Of a stretch of DNA of 64,000 bases, positions 61,200-64,000 are shown piece after piece (the first letter of the stretch is position 1; each line of letters begins with the position of its first letter). The notes below the pieces were generated by a model. The model was not told where the DNA came from and made no database searches. It saw nothing but the letters and a program-made list of their open reading frames with translations. Source of the stretch: Micropterix aruncella (lineage: Eukaryota > Arthropoda > Insecta > Lepidoptera > Micropterigidae). The translations under genes were made by a program, and so were the position numbers. The stretch is taken from assembly GCA_944548615.1 (NCBI GenBank), contig CALYMY010000043.1, positions 248,001 to 312,000 of the forward strand, written 5' to 3'.

Positions 61200-64000
61200 A
61201 ATTTTCAATTCTGACAGTTGGCGCGAAATTTGAATTTTCAAATTTGACAGGTGGTTCGAAATTTGAATTTTCAAATCTGACAGTTGGCGCGAAATTTGAA
61301 TTTTCAAATTTGACAGGTGGTTCGAAATTTGAATTTTCAAATCTGACAGTTGGTTCGAAATTTGAATTTTCAAATCTGACAGTTGGCGCGAAATTTGAAT
61401 TTTCAAATTTGACAGGTGGTTCGAAATTTGAATTTTCAAATCTGACAGTTGGCGCGAAATTTGAATTTTCAAATTTGACAGGTGGTTCGAAATTTGAATT
61501 TTCAAATCTGACAGTTGGCGCGAAATTTGAATTTTCAAATCTGACAGTTGGCGCGAAATTTGAATTTTCAAATTTGACAGGTGGTTCGAAATTTGAATTT
61601 TCAAATCTGACAGTTGGCGCGAAATTTGAATTTTCAAATTTGACAGGTGGTTCGAAATTTGAATTTTCAAATCTGACAGTTGGCGCGAAATTTGAATTTT
61701 CAAATTTGACAGGTGGTTCGAAATTTGAATTTTCAAATCTGACAGTTGGTTCGAAATTTGAATTTTCAAATTTGACGGTTGGTTCGAAATTTGAATTTTC
61801 AAATCTGACAGTTGGTTCGAAATTTGAATTTTCAAATTTGACAGTTGGTTCGAAATTTGAATTTTCAAATCTGACAGTTGGTTCGAAATTTGAATTTTCA
61901 AATCTGACAGTTGGTTCGAAATTTGAATTTTCAAATTTGACAGGTGGTTCGAAATTTGAATTTTCAAATCTGAAAGTTGGTTCGAAATTTGAATTTTCAA
62001 TTCTGACAGTTGGCGCGAAATTTGAATTTTTAAATTTGACAGGTGGTTCGAAATTTGAATTTTCAAATCTGACAGTTGGCGCGAAATTTGAATTTTCAAA
62101 TTTGACAGGTGGTTCGAAATTTGAATTTTCAAATCTGACAGTTGGTTCGAAATTTGAATTTTCAAATTTGACAGTTGGTTCGAAATTTGAATTTTCAAAT
62201 CTGACAGTTGGTTCGAAATTTGAATTTTCAAATCTGACTGTTGGTTCGAAATTTGAATTTTCAAATTTGACAGTAGGTTCGAAATTTGAATTTTCAAATT
62301 TGACAGTTGGCGCGAAATTTGAATTTTCAAATTTGACAGGTGGTTCGAAATTTGAATTTTCAAATCTGACAGTTGGTTCGAAATTTGAATTTTCAAATTT
62401 GACAGTTGGCGCGAAATTTGAATTTTCAAATTTGACAGGTGGTTCGAAATTTGAATTTTCAAATCTGACAGTTGGCGCGAAATTTGAATTTTCAAATTTG
62501 ACAGGTGGTTCGAAATTTGAATTTTCAAATCTGACAGTTGGTTCGAAATTTGAATTTTCAAATCTGACAGTTGGCGCGAAATTTGAATTTTCAAATTTGA
62601 CAGGTGGTTCGAAATTTGAATTTTCAAATCTGACAGTTGGTTCGAAATTTGAATTTTCAAATCTGACAGTTGGTTCGAGATTTGAATTTTCAAATCTGAC
62701 AGTTGGTTCGAAATTTGAATTTTCAAATTTGACAGTTGGTTCGAAATTTGAATTTTCAAATCTGACAGTTGGTTCGAAATTTGAATTTTCAAATCTGACA
62801 GTTGGTTCGAAATTTGAATTTTCAAATCTGACAGTTGGTTAGAAATTTGAATTTTCAAATTTGACAGTTGGTTCGAAATTTCAATATTCAAATCTGACAG
62901 TTGGTTCGAAATTTGAATTTTCAAATTTGACAGTTGGTTCGAAATTTGAATTTTCAAATCTGACAGTTGGTTCGAAATTTGAATTTTCAAATCTGACAGT
63001 TGGTTCGAAATTTGAATTTTCAAATCTGACAGTTGGTTCGAAATTTGAATTTTCAAATCTGACAGTTGGTTCGAAATTTGAATTTTCAAATCTGACAGTT
63101 GGTTCGAAATTTGAATTTTCAAATCTGACAGTTGGTTCGAAATTTGAATTTTCAAATCTGACAGTTGGTTCGAAATTTGAATTTTCAAATTTGACAGTTG
63201 GTTCGAAATTTGAATTTTCAAATCTGACAGTTGGTTCGAAATTTCAATATTCAAATCTGACAGTTGGTTTGAAATTTGAATTTTCAAATTTGACAGTTGG
63301 TTCGAAATTTGAATTTTCAAATCTGACAGTTGGTTCGAAATTTGAATTTTCAAATTTGACAGTTGGTTCGAAATTTGAATTTTCAAATCTGACAGTTGGT
63401 TCGAAATTTGAATTTTCAAATCTGACAGTTGGTTCGAAATTTGAATTTTCAAATTTGACAGGTGGTTCGAAATTTGAATTTTCAAATCTGAAAGTTGGTT
63501 CGAAATTTGAATTTTCAATTCTGACAGTTGGCGCGAAATTTGAATTTTTAAATTTGACAGGTGGTTCGAAATTTGAATTTTCAAATCTGACAGTTGGCGC
63601 GAAATTTGAATTTTCAAATTTGACAGGTGGTTCGAAATTTGAATTTTCAAATCTGACAGTTGGTTCGAAATTTGAATTTTCAAATTTGACAGTTGGTTCG
63701 AAATTTGAATTTTCAAATCTGACAGTTGGTTCGAAATTTGAATTTTCAAATCTGACTGTTGGTTCGAAATTTGAATTTTCAAATTTGACAGTAGGTTCGA
63801 AATTTGAATTTTCAAATTTGACAGTTGGCGCGAAATTTGAATTTTCAAATTTGACAGGTGGTTCGAAATTTGAATTTTCAAATCTGACAGTTGGTTCGAA
63901 ATTTGAATTTTCAAATTTGACAGTTGGCGCGAAATTTGAATTTTCAAATTTGACAGGTGGTTCGAAATTTGAATTTTCAAATCTGACAGTTGGCGCGAAA
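61200..64000 (+). repeat. Partial domain-2 copy, then a 1,518-bp repeat running off the window
   Basis: About 61.2-62.6 kb repeats about 55.3-56.7 kb (offset 5,906; GACGGTTGG near 61776, GAATTTTTAAATTTG at 62024). About 61.9-62.5 kb then recurs at about 63.42-64.0 kb, offset 1,518 bp (46 monomers; TGAAAGTTGG at 61971/63489, GAATTTTTAAATTTG at 62024/63542, GACAGTAGG near 62272/63791). The second copy is cut by the window end. Confidence 0.82.
62840..63440 (+). repeat. Recent local expansion, including seven C monomers in a row
   Basis: Seven consecutive monomers of the TCTGACAGTTGGTTCG type start at 62959, 62992, 63025, 63058, 63091, 63124 and 63157, breaking the usual T/C alternation. The double substitution in AAATTTCAATATTCAAATC is present at 62878 and again 363 bp (11 monomers) later near 63241. 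I saw it nowhere else. GGTTCGAGATTTG near 62675 and GGTTAGAAATTT near 62839 are further private changes. Together they suggest single-monomer and 11-monomer amplification after the larger duplications. Confidence 0.8.

Larger units (their letters stand above)
3229..64000 (+). repeat. 33-bp satellite, main forward array (about 1,842 monomers)
   Basis: The array is uninterrupted and continues past the window end. The constant half is AAATTTGAATTTTCAAA. The variable half is TTTGACAGGTGGTTCG (A), TCTGACAGTTGGCGCG (B), TCTGACAGTTGGTTCG (C) or TTTGACAGTTGGTTCG (D). Less common forms carry TTTGACAGTTGGCGCG, GACATTTGGCGCG, GACTGTTGGTTCG or GTTGTTTCG. Consensus monomers are about 27-36% G+C. Only about 18 one-base indels break the 33-bp register in 60.8 kb, and most are shared copies of a few events. 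Stop-creating substitutions are common before 44.5 kb. The long open frames start at TTG or CTG, since the consensus has no ATG on either strand. No gene, RNA gene or insertion element interrupts the array. Confidence 0.98.

Noticed and set aside
3229..64000. CRISPR array (33-bp direct repeats)
   Set aside because: Monomers abut with no unique spacers, the variation is inside the repeat, the array has about 1,842 units, and there are no cas genes.
3229..64000. CENP-B box in the 33-bp monomer
   Set aside because: GGTTCGAAATTTGAATT keeps only the TTCG part. The central A and the CGGG are missing.
3229..64000. Telomeric or interstitial telomere repeat
   Set aside because: No TTAGGG, TTAGG or TTAGGC-type runs are present, and the unit is 33 bp with a dyad.
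3229..64000. Intrinsic terminators suggested by the A/T dyads
   Set aside because: The dyad occurs in every monomer, is AT-only without a GC stem or following T-run, and the setting is eukaryote-like satellite DNA.

Overview
The whole 64-kb window is satellite DNA. I can support no protein gene, RNA gene, mobile-element gene, promoter or CRISPR array in it. Two unrelated-looking tandem repeats meet here: a 166-bp satellite at the left edge (about 41-1757) and a 33-bp satellite that fills the rest (about 1786-64000, roughly 1,880 monomers). Arrays of this size and nesting point to a eukaryotic heterochromatic block, such as a pericentromere, centromere or subtelomere. The AT-rich A/T-tract style resembles many nematode and arthropod satellites, but nothing in the window fixes the organism, so that is only a guess.

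Layout. 1-40 is a GC-richer scrap unlike the rest. 41-1507 holds nine 166-bp units in one orientation, in two sequence types. At about 1508 the same satellite flips and runs inverted to about 1757. A short junction at 1758-1790 leads into the 33-bp satellite, which first runs inverted (1786-3199, about 43 monomers). It then meets its mirror orientation at a unique degenerate monomer (3200-3228) and runs in one direction to the end of the window (3229-64000, about 1,842 monomers).

The 33-bp monomer has a constant AT-rich half, AAATTTGAATTTTCAAA, and a variable half. The main variable forms are GACAGGTGGTTCG (called A), GACAGTTGGCGCG (B) and GACAGTTGGTTCG (C after TCT, D after TTT). The pyrimidine before GACAG tends to alternate T/C from monomer to monomer, giving an underlying 66-bp dimer. 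Higher-order structure is nested. Marker mutations recur at distances that are exact multiples of 33 once shared one-base indels are counted. They reveal tandem duplications of about 1.48, 2.11, 4.03, 5.9, 9.0 and 10.1-10.4 kb. Two domains can be told apart. About 6-44.5 kb carries a family with recurrent marker mutations and stop codons. About 44.5-59.7 kb is a cleaner family forming a super-repeat of about 10 kb. A domain-1 block reappears at about 59.7-60.8 kb, and the last kilobase shows fresh local expansions.

The long open frames (up to 3,377 codons on both strands over the same DNA) are arithmetic artefacts of a 33-bp (11-codon) period. The monomer consensus has no ATG on either strand. 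The features most worth testing are the head-to-head inversion, the regular perfect E2F-type sites (TTTCGCGC) in B monomers, the strong dyad in every monomer, and the match between five monomers (165 bp) and the neighbouring 166-bp satellite.
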